Origin: Echinostoma caproni
Lineage: Eukaryota; Platyhelminthes; Trematoda; Plagiorchiida; Echinostomatidae
Direction: 5' to 3'
NCBI GenBank assembly: GCA_900618425.1
Contig: UZAN01039469.1
Span: 92,235-156,234, forward strand
Length of the DNA stretch: 64,000 bases
Within the stretch, counting starts at the first letter, position 1, and each line of letters opens with the position of its first letter. Below are positions 48,232 through 61,194 of this stretch, one piece after another. Below the pieces are notes generated by a model. The model searched no databases. It was given only the letters and a program-made list of their open reading frames with translations, and was not told the DNA's origin. Both the position numbers and the translations under genes were made by a program.

Positions 48232-50879
48232 GTAAGTTTGATTGTCTCAGACACAGATAGACACAGGGTGGTGAGATCATAAGACACTATATTACAGTGC
48301 GGTAAAACTGACAGTCTGTTGGATAAGTAGCATACTGACAGTCGTGATATCAAGGTAAAAATAATTAAGAATAAAGCCAGGATGTTTACAATATGCCCCT
48401 GTATACCTCAAAGCAGTTTTGATAGACCTTCAGCTTTCAGACGTCGCACAGAATCGAAACGATAAAAGCACTAATAGATTGGGTACAATTGTACTAGCAT
48501 AACTCGGGAAACAAGATTCGCTTATCATCCCGTGTTCAATCTGTTTGTTTTCTTTTTCAATATTCTGTAATCATGCTCCCAATCATTACACCCTATCTGA
48601 AAAAAACAAACGAATCACATTTCAAAATTAAAAGAAATATAGAAACAGACAAGTTAAAAATTTGTACGAACAGAACCTGGCTGACCTTGAGAATACAAAA
48701 TCCAGTTGATGGGACCACAACAGTATGGCTAGTGAATCCAAAACGGGAATTATATAGTAGTATCACATTCCACTGAGCTGTGCACATCAATCGACTCATT
48801 CTAAGTACGTTCGCAATTCTCATAGTATCCCCCCCCCCTTCGTCCCCACTGATTTCAGGAGAAGGTTACTCGAAAAACATTGGACATAGTTTTGCGAGTA
48901 ACGTTTTAAGTAGTCACGCAATGTTCATTTTAAGCTTAGATGGAAACTGTTGAATCTCATAAAGTTATCCGATTAGTGATTAGTGGAGTTTCGCCTGCTG
49001 AATCAAGACTGATCTCAGAGAGAGAGAGAGAGAGAGAGAGAGACAAATACCGAGATTGATTCCAAAACATCCTTAAATATGCCTATAGCAATCGCTGAAA
49101 TGAATTAAATCTGTTGGCTCCTGTTTGCAATATCCCGGGTACTGATTGTGGTTGACTAAAGAGGCTCCACTCACACACTAATAATGATGGTGGTGTACGT
49201 AGCTTTGAAAAACATGTTGTTACTCAAGACAGCCTCGTTCTCACAAGAATGTTTATATTCTATTTGCCAAGACTTGTGGTCAGAGGTCCAACATGAACGC
49301 GGATGTAGTGCGTACTGGTGCCCAGTTCTAATAGGAACGAAGTAAATGCCTAGTGTTAGGTGTGGGTTATTGCACTAAATTTTATCAAATCATAAGAACA
49401 TTTAACAGTATTTCTAATTTATTATTCTCCTAAATCTATGATCACATGGAAGCAGTGTGCATGTGTATAGATGCCTCAAAATGACCCCTCAAGTATTGCA
49501 CAGAATAACTGTTTTGGTCTGTTCATGCCAAGGTTTTGACTGGAAAACATTTTCTGCAGAACAGAGAAATGATAAACGGGATATGTTTGAAACTGGACAT
49601 GTGGTGCATGGGATCTCCTTTATGTTCACCTACCTAGGCATAGCTATGGTTCGCAAAGCTTCTCAATTGAACGGGCAGTTTACTGAACCACGGCTACCAT
49701 AATAGGAATACGTTTTTACATCTCGAAGCTGTACTTGTCAGGCGCGTCATATTAACAAAATTAATTCTATCTCATGATTGAACTAACGTAGTAAAATCGA
49801 CTACTTATTTTGACGAGTGATGAGCCGTTGTGTCATGAGATGCGGTGGACAAGTGTGGCTTTTCCCCCGTCTACACGTTTTATCCCATTATTCACGAGAG
49901 TTCTTCTAAGCTGAGAACGCATCGATTAATCTGATTAAGTCATTCCAACCCAACTGTTGTCGGGTTCAAGTACTACTAGACATCGGTCACCCCTTGTACA
50001 AGCGTAGAAAAGAAGATGGGGCACTTAGTGGGCAGTTCCTGTGTACGCAATGAGAATAGCTTGTCAAAACTCTGAACCTTTTATAGCCATTTAATACTGA
50101 CTGGATTGAGTTGCCAGGTTTTTCTACTAACGAGCTGTAGATTGCATAATACTTATTGGCTATTCACTAATGTGGTTTTGTATCGCGTCCTATCCAACCA
50201 TCCAGTCTGGGATTCTTCATTCAATAATGCTTATTCACTCTGGCCTATATCACCTTCCGGTTAGGGAAGGAGGGCATCCACAACGGGCTTGTTAGTCACT
50301 TCACTAATCGGATGGAAGACAAACATGAACTGTCAAGATGGGATCAAGCTAGTTTGTCTGACATTGGTATTTTTGTATTCCAATCACCTTGGAGGAGATT
50401 TGTGCTCATATTCAGCCCGAAGTACACTTCTTCCCGTTGCATTTCTCAGGCACATTGTTTCATTGTCCATGAGACGCATATACTGTAATAACGGGGAATT
50501 GTATTTGTTTAACCTGAACATTCTAGACGTTCTACTTGCGGTCAAATGCATTCCCGACAGATTGGGAAGTATATACTGTTTTTTTTTCAATCACCCTTTT
50601 GAAGTAAGCCTTTCCCGAGATCAATTTCAAAAGGAAAGACCATATTTCAATAATACACGATTTATGTCCAGCACGCCTTCGCTGCATCTAAACATGGTGC
50701 CTACTGCAGAGGACAATATTTATATAGGGACTGCTCATGGCAATAAAGAAAAGTAAAATACAATAAAACAGACAAACACAAAAGGAGAGAGGTAAAAGTA
50801 CTATGTCAGCAGAGTAAGAACAAATTAATGTAAAGTTCTTTTTGTTGACACAAGGGGGGCTTCCATCGACTGATAGCAA
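48232..50879. other. Presumed start of a long intron; no gene seen
   Basis: This begins with the splice donor GTAAGT. It contains an (AG)n run at 49,015-49,043 and a C-run at about 48,828-48,837. A 155-codon open frame at 50,289-50,756 has no recognisable motif and is of a length expected by chance in 64 kb. Confidence 0.35.
49015..49043. repeat. (AG)n microsatellite
   Basis: About fourteen AG units in a row. Confidence 0.95.
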
Positions 50880-51300
50880 TCGCTTCTGTAAACCTTAGCA
50901 GTCTTACGATTCGTGATTTGTAGATTATCCAAAACGCCGTGCTTCGTTCCATCTGGGGTTGCGTCATCAGGAGATGTTGTTGTTATGGCTGATGACGAAG
51001 TCTTGTAGTTTCGACTGTTGTTTCAATGCCAAGGACTTGACCCCGATTGCTTCATCTAACCTCGGGTCCAATTTGGAATATGTCGAGCCTCCCGGGTACG
51101 TAGTTTTCGCTCTGTTCTGCCCACGTAAGTCGCTCCGCACCAACATTGGAATTGGTAAATCAGATTAGAGTTGGCGTACAGAGGCAGACGTTCTTTTAAC
51201 TGGGGTGCTGATATCCTATTTGTCCGATTGCGATTTCGGGGTCAGTTGCATAGTAGGTTCTAGCTATTGCCTATCGCAGTCGTTTTTTTTGAGCAAATAG
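50880..51300 (-). mobile_element. Penelope-like element, GIY-YIG fragment
   Basis: On the minus strand LKERLPLYANSNLIYQFQCW, then CGATYVGRTERKLRTREARH and IPNWTRG, form a well-kept GIY-YIG-type endonuclease start (about 51,203-51,060) with the Y-G-R residues intact. The sequence continues to about 50,890 with SPDDATPDGTKHGVLDN, which I cannot place. It is a different subfamily from the 36.9 and 43 kb copies. The polymerase part is not visible. Confidence 0.75.
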
Positions 51301-54300
51301 CTTACATCATCACATTTGAATTGGAGACACAACGTGACTCGTAAGTTTGGAGCTGACGTAATCGTTTCTTTTACAATTTTCGGCTTGCGATCTTTATTAA
51401 CGAACGATTTTGGTCTTATCAAATGTTTCGTTTATTGTTCGAAAACTAAGTTTATTAAAAGATCATGTTAAAGTGAAAAGACTATCAAGGCAAAAAGCTG
51501 TCATACCTGCTCAAACAGAGGAGTAATCAGCCATACTCTGAACGTTTGAAGCCAAAACCCAAGGAAGCGTTCATCGTTAATATTTAGAATGATTCCTTTT
51601 TGAAATTTTAACAGATGAAAGATGATCAAGTGTGGTTTTCATGTGTATGTCCATTTGGAGATAAAAGCTCCACGCATGAATTCTTCAGGTCAGCAATTTA
51701 TCTCAGATAACAACAACATGCAAACCGGTTTTCGAGCTCAGAAAATTTTCCCTTTTAATATCTATGTAAAGGCATTGATATTCGAGTGACAATAGATCGC
51801 CACACAATATTTCTTGGTATGTGATCAATCCTCGAAACCGTGCCTATCCGAATGGATTTCACAGTGCCCTCTCACATGCCTCAACAGCCTCGTCAAATAC
51901 GCGAAGGAAAATTCGATCAACTAGAAGTGTTAAATCGGGATACTAATTTTTATCAGGTCGGTACCATTTCATATTATAATCAACTCGAGTGAGTGAAACC
52001 CACAGAACAATCAATAAGATGGTTTTATAATACAATACATGCATACTGTGTGGTTCCATCATGCAGCACGGACCACAGTTCTGCAGGAGGTTGACTCCGG
52101 GCACCGCAGTTCGAGCTCTTGCATCACTAGCGCCGTTCCAAAAGGCCGATCAATCCCTGGCTACTTACTGACACTCTCAATGCACAGGTAGGACACACTA
52201 GTCACAGTAGATTCTCCGTAGAGGGGAGCTTCCGAGAAACCTGCAAGACAGGGAAAATACAAAACAACCATAAACCAAAAGGTCCAGTGAACCTTGTACA
52301 CTATCACTATCAAATCAAAAATGGTTGCACCTGTGCTTTCAAGACAATAGTAGTTTATTTGTATGTGGTTTAAAATAATTATCTTTCAATATTATTTCTG
52401 TTTTGCATTGTTTATTAGGCACGCAGTTTTTTCTTCAAAAAGCAAACTGCATTTTGTGTGCGATCACCTAACACTTCGCACTTCATAAAGCTTGGCGATT
52501 AGGGAATTTTAAAAACGGCAAACTGTGAAATCGTTTTTTGTGTTTATCAAGGTTTCTGGTAAGACTGTACACAAATCGTAAGAAATAGTTTGTAAATGTT
52601 GTAGAGGTTTGCCAAAAGGCATCAGGAGAAATGAACCGTATAAGGTTTTACATGAGCTAGACAATTGCTCCACGAGTAAGCGCGTGACACGTAGGTTGTG
52701 ATACCCTTAGAGCAACTCTTGTCAAACAAACAGTTTTAACAAGTTATTTTCATTAGCTGGATAATTTGTTTGTAGCTAACACTTGAAAATCCACCAGGTG
52801 CAGAGCAATGGGTTACCGGATAGTCGGAATCATGAAACGAACCATTTACTGCAGTTGTTTGGTCACAATAAGAACATTTAAAATAAAAAAATATGGTGAT
52901 AGAACAAAATGACAAAACGCAATTAAAGCAACAATGCCACTCAAAACGAATGTCATCCACGAGAAGGATTTCAAGACGGTTTTCGCATGTTACGACATCC
53001 GGTATTTTTGTTTGACTGAAATGTGTAGGATGGTCAGCGCGTTCATTCACATCCTCATCCGAAGGCAAATATCCGTGTGTTTACATTAGGATCATATCAC
53101 CAAACAAGCTGATTTTACAATTGCATCATACTCTCAATAATGGAACATAACACGACGATCTACAGAGGCAGATGCATGCCAAAGAAAACGGAAACTGAGT
53201 CAAAGACAAAATTGATAGGCTAGGTAACAGTTAGCCCTCACTAACTCATATAACAATGGTCATAAATACCGGGTTTATTCTGACTCCGAGGCTACAATGT
53301 CTCAATCGCCATGGTTAAATTCTACCCTAATATAGGAAGCGCAACGCTGCGATCACGTTGACAGTGTTTGAGCAGCGCTTTCCGGGTGCAAAACGACTGC
53401 ACCGTTCATTGGTTTCATTGCTTCTTCAGCGAGCCACTCTCTCCCCCAGCCCCACCTTTTTCAATCTCGTGGATGCCAGACAGCTTTGACTGACGTCCGA
53501 TCGTACGGTCAGTATGGTAACCGAAAAGGTGATACAAAATAAAAGCGGTATGAACAAAAAATGGTGAAAGACCGACCATTCCACCACAGTGTATTCAAAG
53601 TGATCTAAAGTCACGTAAAATTCAACCGTGAATCGAATCGACGGCACAGTCCGTGAACAACGAGAGATTGTACAAACAATCAGAACAGACCGAAGTGAGT
53701 GCCGAGTTCTGCGGAAATCGCTCTATGCATCAAGATTATGATCAGCTGTGATAGATATCCGTAAAATGTTCTCATTTAGTAAAGACCTCCTTGAAGGTGA
53801 ATAAAGCTGCCGTGAGAACAATAACGTACCAGAGAGTCATTAGTCTTTGAATGAGATAGTTCTATGAGATGTTCCGAGTTAAGTGTAACGTCTACAGAGG
53901 TAAAGATGTGTAAATACCTTTATTAGATAACATATTTATCATTGCTAACTATTCAAATGTAAATCTCAGTGACTCTGAGTCGAATGATGAACAGTTCCGC
54001 CCCCAAGATTTGCTAGTCTGTTGACCTCATCTAACAGGATTGGAAAAGAATGAGGAACAGTTACTAACTCCGTGATTCAGCGAAAATTGGCTCCAAGTGA
54101 TATTTAGCCTACACTAGTACTTGATGCTAATGGATTTAATTATCAGTGACAGTATACTCACGCAAGTTACTTGAAGACATCTGACCTGCAAATTCGCCCA
54201 TTTTAGGTGAGATTTCACTATAGCTGGGCTAGAAATGAGGATTATTAGTTGATGCTGCTTGATGCTGCTTCAAAACATTAGGTTCTACACAACTTGTAGC

Positions 54301-56433
54301 ATCCCTTGGTATTTTGTCCAAATTGAATAAAACAACGATAACGTTAAAAAAGTTATACCAAAATAATCAAAAGCTTGCATCACTGTTTCCGCATTATTAC
54401 TTCGTCATCAGTTCAAGCTTTCTCTGAACCTACGTTGTTTAACAAACCATACTCCGAAGAACATTTTCGCACAGTTTTAAGTGAATCTACTTAGTTAAAA
54501 GATAATTGAATATAACTGAATTTTCTGATTTTTATTATGGGCTTTATTCTGAATTTCATAAAAACAACATATCACTCCGCTGGCATTGCATTTAACATTC
54601 AGGTCACTAACGTTTCCGTAACTTGATGGTACACATATATATATATATGCATTTATCTCATGCCGCATTCCAGATTGCGTCAAACAGAATACAGTACAGT
54701 AATCTTTATAAAAAGAAAAGTTTCCATGAATTGCTTGTGAGGAAAATACGGCGAGCTTTTCGAAGTCAAAGCAGGTCGAATTTCTCAGGGAACAGAGCTG
54801 AAGTCCTTGACTAGCCTGATCCGCAAGGCAGGGGTGTGATGTGCAAAAACCGAAATCCACTGAGAGTAGATGTCCAATTCAATAAGTTCATGGTTCACAC
54901 ATCTTTTCTTGGTTGGTTTGAAATCAAGGGTTTTAGCCAACTCCTCTGCGTAAGTAAGCTCCAGTGGTTCACCGATCCCGCAACGACGCCGGAAGTCGGC
55001 TTTTCGTCCTCGCGTTTTGGTTGGAAAAACACCCTCACCACGCAATGGCAGTAAGCAGGGTTTCCACAGCAGCGACCATCTGAACCACTTGATCGAGCAA
55101 GAGCGATTCACGAACAAACAACGCCCCATCCATCGCGCAGCCATATGGAGGCATTCGGACAATGGTCACGGGTTGGTGAACAAGGTTTATCTTAACAACA
55201 AAATATCACTTTTCAACTAGGTGAAAGATGAAGCATGATGATATGCCTGAGTGATTCGTGACTTGTAATTATTATTCAGAGAAGGTTTATTGAAAGCCAT
55301 CGGCGAAAATTCAATTCACATGTTATCGCTGAGTATTCGAAGACAAAAATAGGTAAGGTTTTTGCAAGATTCATTACATGGTAATTTGAAAATCAAAGAA
55401 AACCAAAAAACTCGCAAATTGTTTTCATATATCCATAATGAACCAAAACGCCATCTTTTCGGTGCGGACGATAAATACTGCTTGGGTGATCTGTATTCTG
55501 TGAATGTTTTATTATTCTGATTATACTGAGTTTGCTATGAATTTTCAAATTGCATGACATTCCGTTAGTTCAATTATGGAAATGGAGGCTAGCTGCCCTC
55601 CGGATTTATTGATCTGTTTTCTGCCCTTCAAATCAGATGATTCCGAATTGGATTTAGTCAGTGATCATTGAAATTTATTCAAGCAACTCGGCACAAGAAA
55701 TTATTTTTCTCATCTTGAATACTGTTTAATTCTGGTTTTCCTAGGTTCATTATATCTTATATATATCTTATATTTACTTTTCAAGCAGACTTTTATTTTA
55801 CTTAGTGCCTCGAAATTCGTTTATGTACTCATAAATGAGAAGAGAAATCTTTTTGCTCAAATAGCCACTGCATTTCATTTACTCAAACCCTAGTGTTTAG
55901 TCCAATTCACCACGAAATGAATTAATTACCGAGTTAAGGGTCAACGTAGACAGTTTTCAGTGGTATAATTAAAATACCTCAAAACGTGCAAGTAATAAGA
56001 CGTGGTCAGTTTCCATTTGATTTACTTTGATAGAATTGACGTTTGTCACTCGTTGTAATAAATGCTTGCACGTATGGAGCTCTCAATCTGCTATGGTGGA
56101 TTTCCACTGAAATGGACAAATTAATCTCAATATATTTTAATATATACGGAAGGAAAGCAATTCTATTCAACTAATTCAATCAAATTCCTAAGATCTAAAT
56201 AAATTTTGGTCATGAAATTGTCATTTTGACATAAATTACTTGATCGATTTATGTTTGTAATCGTCCAGTTTACACCGCTGGATCAATTTTAGAAAATAGT
56301 TTGACATCGATTTGGTCAACAGAACGATATACTTCAAACAGGAAGTTAGCAAATAAGCATTAGCCCTCACTTTTTGTGTCCTTGTCAGGATTTCATCCGC
56401 GCGGTCGATGGCCACCATCTTGTGCGAATGGGT
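51301..56433. other. Unassigned 5 kb
   Basis: Short frames only. A GC-richer piece at 52,060-52,250 and the part at 53,270-53,440 (similar to 41.14-41.33 kb) may be old repeats. The open frame at 54,785-55,162 is listed separately. Confidence 0.35.
54785..55162 (-). CDS. Unidentified open frame in a GC-richer segment (doubtful)
   Basis: A 125-codon minus-strand frame reads KTRGRKADFRRRCGIGEPLE, LTYAEELAKTLDFKPTKKRC and onward. The local GC content is above that of the flanks. The plus strand also stays open here (RRRKSAFRPRVLVGKTPSPR), so the coding strand is unclear. I do not recognise a domain. It could be an exon, a piece of a transposase-like protein, or chance. Confidence 0.15.
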   Translation of the reverse strand: MSECLHMAARWMGRCLFVNRSCSIKWFRWSLLWKPCLLPLRGEGVFPTKTRGRKADFRRRCGIGEPLELTYAEELAKTLDFKPTKKRCVNHELIELDIYSQWISVFAHHTPALRIRLVKDFSSVP

Positions 56434-56708
56434 CAATCGATTTTGGGTATCAAATTTGGATTAGCCCATTTGCCATTCAAGTCAGGGAACCAAAACGTAT
56501 GTACTGTTGACGAGCTCTAAACAGGATGAAACGGCTGTCCAGTGCTCTTTGTCCGTTATCACAAACATATCGATATCATTCAATTTCACTTACATCGTGG
56601 TGAATTACCGATCTCCCAAGGGGTAAAACTCACACCCAAGACAAACAAGAGTGCCTTGTACCTCTGCATAATCGAATGGGATAATCTAAGATTGATACTC
56701 TAAATTGT
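56434..56708 (+). mobile_element. Hammerhead-bearing repeat with terminal inverted repeats, copy 3
   Basis: The left end contains AAATTTGGATTAGCCCAT (56,453-56,470) and the right end ATGGGATAATCTAAGATTG (56,676-56,694) followed by CTCTAAATT. These are imperfect inverted copies of each other and of the ends at 39.3-39.6 kb. The interior has the same block order as copy 1: GTCAGGGAAC, a hammerhead-like core, GTTATCACAAAC, GATCTCCCAAGG, then AGTGCC. It is flanked by unique AT-rich DNA. Confidence 0.65.
56501..56545 (+). ncRNA. Hammerhead ribozyme-like core, degraded
   Basis: TTGACGA stands where CTGATGA is expected (C3 to U, U7 to C). Stem II (CTCT-AAAC-AGGA) has lost pairs. GAAAC-GGCT-GTC and the stem I pair TACTG/CAGTG are kept. 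The C3 change breaks the invariant C3-G8 pairing, so cleavage would be much reduced or absent. Confidence 0.5.
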
Positions 56709-57046
56709 AGTGCGTGTTCAATCTGTGACCCTTTTATGACCTTTGAAAATAACACTTTCCACGTGAAGGAACTTCCAGCGACATCTTTCTGACTATATCT
56801 CACGCTTCACTTGCAATTCTCGCTTTATCCCAGGCAACCAGACAACCACTCTAAAAACAAGACAAGTAGGAATTTTAGGCACCAGGTTAAATTCAATAAA
56901 AAACTCAGGTTTAAGCGTCTTGCCTTGCACAAAGTGTTACTACTGCACCAACTGGTTAACCTAAGAGCTTGTCGATATCACTGATTTGTTCGATCAAATG
57001 TGACGACGATCTGGAGATGTGAACCACTATTATATAGACTCGCAGT

Positions 57047-57107
<61 letters not shown>

Positions 57108-58779
57108 CTGGTCGAGTAATCCGAGATGCGCTAACACAACGGTATCCGGGACAGTGCATTCTGAGTGCTCTGTTGATATACTGGATTGTAGCGCAACGGG
57201 GAGAATAAAGCTGAATCACTATGAAAAGGTGTTAATAATTTGTAACCAGTCTCACACAGGAAACAATAATCTCCGTATGAAATGATGAACTCATTAGATC
57301 CTTAGCGAACAGGGTTGTTGCTGTCATTAGTTTGTCCACAAGTAAAGTTCTAGAGGCTAGCATATAAACGGCAGTTTTGCACAGTGATCTACTGCAATTT
57401 AAAATTACTGTATAGTTCTTTCTCTCTATTAAACATACAAAGGTAGAATTTTCAGTAAGGGAAAGCAGTCAATCGGTGGGGTGTGGTATAACACACAAGA
57501 TCGAAAGAGATCGAGGAGTTTTATAGTGTGTTCCCCAGTTTCTCGCCAGGTTCAGCAGTCAGACAGAAACCCATTCATGACAATCTGAAATAGAATTTGA
57601 ATGTAACGAAATTTAAAAAGATCTTTTCAGGTGAGATGAACTGCTTTGTAGCCCAGAAATTACACAATGTGATCTAAATCTGTAAGTTTTCAATGATTAT
57701 CCCAATAGAGTGAACGTTATCGGAGCAGACCAAGATATTTGCCTTCGCGAGAGCAGTTGGCTGAGCCCGGGAATGGATATATTGCTGAAACACACAAAAG
57801 ATATAATGTATAGATTATAAATTTCGATTTGATCACGTGTGCAGTTACTTGCTTCTATGCTGAAGAGAATAAGAGGTGAGTGCATTTTTAACAGTTGTTA
57901 TAATGATGTAATTTATCAGACAGAAATCCACTGCTAGTTGTGTCGCGCAATGTTCTGGACTTCATATAACCCAAGCAAGACTGAAGTGTGTATTTTTACA
58001 GCAGTTGGGCTGGCTAAATTGCATTATGTGCAATTAGCCATTGCGCATCTGTCACCATATCTTTTTATCCCTTATGTGTCTACATATTGGATGCATGGGT
58101 TTATTTCTTTCGGTTCAGATGTTGTAAGCAGTAAGACAGATAAAGTGCTTGTGACCACGTACACTTAATTCAGTCCGAAGCAACGTGTTCAGTCGAAGTG
58201 TTGGAGGCGGTCCATGAATAGCTTTGTTCAGAAGTCTTGTTGCCCTTGAAGGATTTCAAGGGAATCGATAGTGTTAGGATTTGCGTAATTGTCTTAAATA
58301 ACTGAGTAAAAATAGCAGCATATTCACAGCACACACTAAATTACCTCGAGTCTACCAAATGGTCACAATGATTATTAGCGAACTATTTGAATGGTCTTCA
58401 TATTTAAATATACTGACGCAAGTGTCACCTTTATATTGATTTTACACAACTTTTGCAAGCTTTCTTTCGCGGGGGGGGGGTGCGCTGAGCCAGAAAAATA
58501 CTTTTCATTTACAGCACAAATGGAGTGCATGATAATCGGGTAAGTTGAGTGACTAAATCAGGAAAGTTAAGAATAAAACTGGCCCCCCGTCGGAGACTAG
58601 CACGCAAATCCCCGACCGCGGCATTGGCTTTGAAAACAACACGGACTGGATAAGGAACAGGATGCTCCCTATGTGAACTTATGCGTGCAGTAAATAATCA
58701 GACTCTTTAATAAGTAATGGTGTGAGAATTGTCGTTTGAAAATTCAACACGCGTCGAATGCAAAGGTTCGTCCTAATGG
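56709..58779. other. No gene seen
   Basis: It contains a long (TTG)n run. A CGGGGAGAATAAAGCTG at about 57,196-57,213 resembles the GGGAGAATTAAAGCCGC end of the element at 4.4 kb, but no tail follows. GCAGTCAATCGG at 57,470 resembles the end of SINE family B. A G-run is at about 58,470-58,479. Short frames are unassigned. Confidence 0.35.
57046..57107. repeat. (TTG)n microsatellite
   Basis: About twenty uninterrupted GTT units. The poly-Val and poly-Asn frames across it are products of the repeat. Confidence 0.97.
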
Positions 58780-60720
58780 TTTTATTTATACTCGTATAAC
58801 TTTTGCAATCTGAGATAGGTTTACAGTTCAGTTAAAAATTGCACACTGATTGTCACACTAGAGAAAATATAGAAGTATGGACAAATCCAATAGAGTGCTG
58901 TGTGAAAAATGTCTCCGAAGTTTGATTCGTTCAATTAAAGATTGACGTAATTCATTTATAACTCGTTCCTTTTTGGTCAAGATGCGAGCCAGAAACGGTA
59001 CAGTGGAGGTTTTATAAATGTTTATTCGAGAGGGTAGGTACCGATAAGATGAACGAGTGATCGAGTGGGAGAGACAAGAAGATAAGTCGAAATGCAAAGG
59101 ATGGGAGGGGTCGTTTAGAATCTTATTGTCACACAAGGTCACAGAATACTTTATATGACCATCAATAAGTTCTGTGATTAGTGGTTCGGCAGAAATTAAA
59201 GATGGACGGCTTATTATCATTAATCCACGATGGATAGTTTTAAAATCTTGTTTCAATAGACCGGGAAACACTACAGGGGAGCAGCAAACGAACAGGGAAA
59301 ATGCATTGTTTAACAAAGGAGAACAAAAATTGCTGGGGAGTGCGAAATTGTCTGAAAGGAGAGGCGCCGGGGTTTTCCCATACAGTTCTGATTGTATATC
59401 GACCACAGAAGATTATTATCGATAGTAACATCCAGATATTTTGATGAGGTCACCCTAGACAAAAGGTTACTATTAAGGGTGTGACGGGAATTTAGAGCGG
59501 GAAGAACTAAAAAAGAAGTAGCCTAGTTTGGATTTTGGAAACATCAAGATATGAAGCCCTATTTGCGTATATCAGGACAGTAACGGGAAACCGGAATTGG
59601 TTAAGTTCAGACCAAAAATTTAAAAATGAAAGATTATGGAACGCAAAACCGTCTGATTTGATGAATGAGGAAGGAAAAATAGTGCAATCTACTCACACCG
59701 GTCTCCAGTTGGAAAGAAAATCGAAGAATACTGCCTTCTATCAGACGGATTTATTTAAATGAAGTCGGTTTGGAAAGGAAAGTATCCTAAAAATGAGTTC
59801 AGTCTTTTGGGAATTCGGAACACCTTGAAAAGATTAACCATTCATAACGGTGGGAAAGAACTGAGTCAGAATAGTTTTCCACGGAACAAGGAGCATTTGC
59901 CGTACACTGTTGGTATTGCTCCTAGTGTGAACAAGACGACTATGCGAACAAATGAACCGGGCAACCAAAACTACCAGTTTATTTCACGTTGGTGTTCAGG
60001 AAATAAAATTAAAACCTAGGGGCATGAAACATATCATTCAGAATAATTCAGGAATTCCATTATCATGTGGTCAGTGTTTAACATGTTTACTTCAGGTTTA
60101 CAGGTAGAATGAATTGTGTTAACATAAATATTGTTGTAAAATTTTAGCTGCCTAAAACCAGCACGCTCGTTGCGCTTGAAACAGGCTGATGCGGCAGCTC
60201 CGATGTAAATGCTTCCGGAAAGATCGGCTTAACTTGTGGGTTATAGAAAAGGTATAACGATAAGTGGAATCCAGCTTTCTGGGATGGAACGTCGTTCAAT
60301 AGAGTCTGTGAAAACTATTCATTCTACATTAACTGGCTTGGGAGAGGATTTTTCAGGATCGACAGATAGACCATCGCCAGCGTTATTGATTCTGAAAGGC
60401 GTATTTAAAATCGGTTGAAAATTATCAGGAGTGATGGGAAAAAACGGCAACGTAATTGGTCTAGCCCTCCTTCCAATCACACTCTGGGTGAATTTCTTCC
60501 ATGAGAACATTATGAGTCCGTATACGTCTAATTTTGGATTTGAGTACAATGGGATCATCACTGGTTCTGTTAGCCAGTTTCCTCCAGCGTACAGACAGCT
60601 TTCTTCGAACGAACGAACGAACGAACTTGTTGTTCATCGTTCGAAGGTGTCTGTGATACAAAAAGCCAGGGCGTGGACATTGTCATATACAAATATTTAT
60701 CAAATCCATTAAACAGGATC
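58780..60720 (-). mobile_element. L2-like non-LTR retrotransposon, copy C (very decayed)
   Basis: Read on the minus strand from about 60,660: KLSVRWRKLANRTSDDP (the linker after the endonuclease), RRSIPESWIPLIVIPFL near 60,290 (SRSIPDSWR in copy A), STCKPEVNML (AYKPNRSTLN in copy B), NLFKVFRIPKRLNSFLGYF near 59,810 (LFKLELFGTPKQLLSWLANYF in B), then SRVTSSKYLDVTIDNNLLWS near 59,450. The 182-codon frame 59,406-58,858 follows with FPGLLKQDFKTIHRGLM, PLITELIDGH and SSYRYLPSRIN. The last part aligns well with copy A, including the 3' untranslated end TTTTTAACTGAACTGTAA. No catalytic box is recognisable. Confidence 0.75.
60605..60627. repeat. (CGAA)n microsatellite
   Basis: Five CGAA units lie inside the linker region of L2-like copy C. 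Confidence 0.85.
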
Positions 60721-61194
60721 CTCGATTTCGGAATATATTTTAGTTTTCAATATCACACATACAAACCGATGGCCATGCGTATTACGAACTACTCATACGT
60801 ATACTTTTTTTCCTTTATGATAATCGTAATTTCCTTGGTTTACTATTTGAACTGGAGCGAATTTGAGGATCATTCATTCTGGTGTATGATAACTGTTCAT
60901 GGTTAACCAAATCGGTCGAAATAGCACATAATTTAGCACAATAAATAAACCAAGACATTATCATTCCACAGCACCAATTCTATTTATTTGTCAAGTAAGC
61001 CGACCCCATATCGAAAGGACTGTTCAGAAATTAGAGGAAAGCACAAAATGCACTGATGATATAAAAGCACACACCAGTTATTTTTATGAGTAAATTTTCA
61101 TGAATTCTGTCTGAGGTTTCATTACGTTAAAACCAATGCACCAGCAAACGTCGTGGAAATCGAGAAATCGCCCTTTTATCAGTCATTCGACCTA
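60721..61194. other. No gene seen
   Basis: AT-rich spacer between two L2-like copies that face away from each other. The 5' end of either element may extend into it. Confidence 0.4.

Noticed and set aside
50289..50756. 155-codon open frame as a gene
   Set aside because: No motif was recognised, and a frame of this length is expected about once by chance in 64 kb of such composition.
50986..50999. CTGATGACGAAGTC as a hammerhead core
   Set aside because: There is no room for stem II, and GAAA is missing.
57110..57215. A further retroelement 3' end at GGGGAGAATAAAGCTG
   Set aside because: Only about 16 bases resemble the 4.4 kb end, and neither a tail nor a coding motif is present.
56956..57285. 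Frames with poly-Asn or poly-Val runs
   Set aside because: They are products of the (TTG)n microsatellite.
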